This document shows, piece by piece, positions 63,102 through 64,000 of a stretch of 64,000 nt of DNA (its first letter is position 1; the number at the start of each line of letters is the position of its first letter). The stretch spans positions 1,860,001-1,924,000 of the forward strand of contig NZ_CP017560.1 in assembly GCF_001753205.1 (NCBI RefSeq), given 5' to 3'. The DNA comes from Sporosarcina ureilytica. GTDB taxonomy: Bacteria > Bacillota > Bacilli > Bacillales_A > Planococcaceae. The notes under the pieces were generated by a model. The model was not told the origin of the DNA. It did not search any database and saw only the letters and a list, made by a program, of their open reading frames with translations. Position numbers and translations under genes: made by a program.

Positions 63102-63177
63102 TTCGATGATATAGTCGAATATAACAAAAGTTCGATGATATCGTCAAACTTTTCGAAGGTTAGATGATACAAGCTGA
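63102..63177 (-). promoter_or_regulatory. Array of dyad sites upstream of satD
   Basis: TTCGATGATATAGTCGAA at 63102-63119 and TTCGATGATATCGTCAAA at 63131-63148 are near-palindromes, 29 bases apart (about three helix turns), with a partial third copy (TTAGATGATACAAG, about 63160). They lie in the 190-base gap between the divergent satD and 63261 genes, where promoters of both should be. Candidate autoregulatory operators. Confidence 0.6.
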
Positions 63178-63260
63178 TTAAGATAGTGTTGTTTGCTATA
63201 GTGAATATAGATTATTATTTGAATTCCTGCAATAAGGAAAAATACATTGGGGGCTTAACT

Positions 63261-63875
63261 ATGTGGCATGGACCATATGAACGACCTACAGCACATTATG
63301 ACGAACAGCTTAAGGAGATTGATGAGGAATTATGTGTATTAATTAACAAGAGAAAAGAATTATCTAAGAATCCTGGATTTCCAACAGATGAACTGATATA
63401 CGAATGGGTGAATCAGTACGCCTTTCAAGCGGAATTTTTACATGCGCTTTTTAGATGTTTGTTAGAAGAGGAACATTACCAACCAATCATTGAACCAAAA
63501 GGATTTATTAAAAATATCCCGGTATTAAAATCTTTTGAAAAAGATGATGTGTTTTTTCTCGTAACATTTTTGCGTCAATTTGAAAATGCGACAGTTGTAA
63601 ATGTAACGATGGATCGTGATTCATCTGGAGATTTACCAGGTGAATTTATGCATCATCCTTTTTTGGAATTAGAAATTATAGATGAGAGTGGCACAAAATA
63701 TACTGTCCAAAATAATGGAGGCGGGGGATCCGGTGGACATACGGCCCTCGCATATGTTGTATCTCCGACTTTACCGGAAGATCTTGGAAATATCCAATTG
63801 GTGTTTAAAAAGGAAAGCACATACTTTAATAAGGATGACGATGGATTAGAATTTTCGGTTAAGTTAGGACATTAA
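63261..63875 (+). CDS. Uncharacterised 204-residue protein
   Basis: A soluble protein: charged helical first part (HYDEQLKEIDEELCVLINKRKELSK) and a beta-rich second half with GGGGSGGHTALAYVV glycine loop and LGNIQLVFKKE. ATG at 63261 follows TTGGGGGC. An in-frame start at 63186 is much weaker. No family recognised. It is divergent from satD and shares the operator region, so it may be co-regulated. Confidence 0.65.
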   Translation: MWHGPYERPTAHYDEQLKEIDEELCVLINKRKELSKNPGFPTDELIYEWVNQYAFQAEFLHALFRCLLEEEHYQPIIEPKGFIKNIPVLKSFEKDDVFFLVTFLRQFENATVVNVTMDRDSSGDLPGEFMHHPFLELEIIDESGTKYTVQNNGGGGSGGHTALAYVVSPTLPEDLGNIQLVFKKESTYFNKDDDGLEFSVKLGH

Positions 63876-64000
63876 TCGCAGCAATAGGTTCATCAAATCA
63901 CAAAGAAATTGAGTTAACAGTTCAAGGATGGGATCCATTCAAGTCAACATATTTCAAATAAGCTTATACATAATGAATGCATTCTAATATTTGAACATAT
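63876..64000. other. Tail of the window
   Basis: Right after the stop at 63875 a different frame carries a protein-like stretch (IAAIGSSNHKEIELTVQGW and so on, to TAA at about 63960). It may be a lost C-terminal end of the preceding gene, moved by a frameshift, or chance. The rest is AT-rich noncoding sequence. Confidence 0.3.

Noticed and set aside
1..64000. CRISPR arrays, tRNA or rRNA genes, prophage
   Set aside because: No regularly spaced repeats, no cloverleaf in the gaps read, and no structural phage genes were seen; only one TnpB element.

Overview
The window comes from a low-GC, endospore-forming Gram-positive bacterium of the order Bacillales, most likely the Planococcaceae/Caryophanaceae (Sporosarcina- or Lysinibacillus-like). 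The reasons are strong AGGAGG ribosome binding sites with frequent TTG/GTG starts, sporulation-linked families (YjcZ, a LysM-GH18 SleL/YaaH-type enzyme, YIEGIA), and gene order matching two Bacillus subtilis neighbourhoods. These are the brxA(yphP)-ypiP-ypjP-thy-dfrA-yplQ and ypmR-ypmS-msrA-msrB block, and the yozE-deoD-ctpA, odhA-odhB, yojN-yojO block. The genus is inferred, not proven.

Layout. 0-9 kb: housekeeping genes (bacilliredoxin end, methyltransferase, thymidylate and folate synthesis, hemolysin III, DegV, GDSL lipase, YpmS, methionine sulfoxide reductases, YozE, purine nucleoside phosphorylase). 9-23 kb: CtpA-type protease, G3E GTPase, secreted CAP protein, MATE exporter, a MurG-type glycosyltransferase, 2-oxoglutarate dehydrogenase E1/E2, a possible structured leader RNA, and a MoxR-like ATPase with its VWA partner. 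23-37.6 kb: TelA/XpaC pair, cold-shock gene with a striking leader hairpin, two paralogous lipoproteins, ABC-F protein, MFS carrier, a second MsrA, YjcZ, LCP protein, AI-2E-type carrier, radical SAM YfkAB, a truncated XdhC-like protein and the YIEGIA pair.

37.6-41.4 kb is a decayed accessory patch: a replication/HTH-like gene between two identical 26-nt repeats, a GC-rich palindrome, broken gene fragments, an SRPBCC gene stopped by one TGA, and an XRE-YkvA regulator behind a cluster of TTGTCA-type motifs. 41.5-45.2 kb is a sugar-acid module (GntR regulator, zinc dehydrogenase, GntP permease) with a good CcpA cre site. 45-50.6 kb: small lipoprotein, EamA carrier, SleL-like enzyme, YwaF-like protein, type 2 IPP isomerase and an unannotated-size zinc-ribbon microprotein. 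50.7-52.25 kb is a TnpB-only IS605-type element with matching hairpins at both ends; it appears to have separated a membrane-protein gene from its original start. 53-54.9 kb: small accessory genes (DUF1540, tandem ribbon-helix-helix-like protein, EcsC). 56-64 kb: amino acid permease, aminotransferase, CHY zinc finger protein, a PadR-DUF2812 operon under a palindromic operator, and a DUF3307-SatD operon behind repeated dyad operators.

No tRNA, rRNA, CRISPR array or prophage was recognised. The most interesting unexplained items are the cold-shock leader stem, the possible RNA ahead of yojNO, the SatD operator array, the TnpB element with its candidate guide RNA, and several microproteins.
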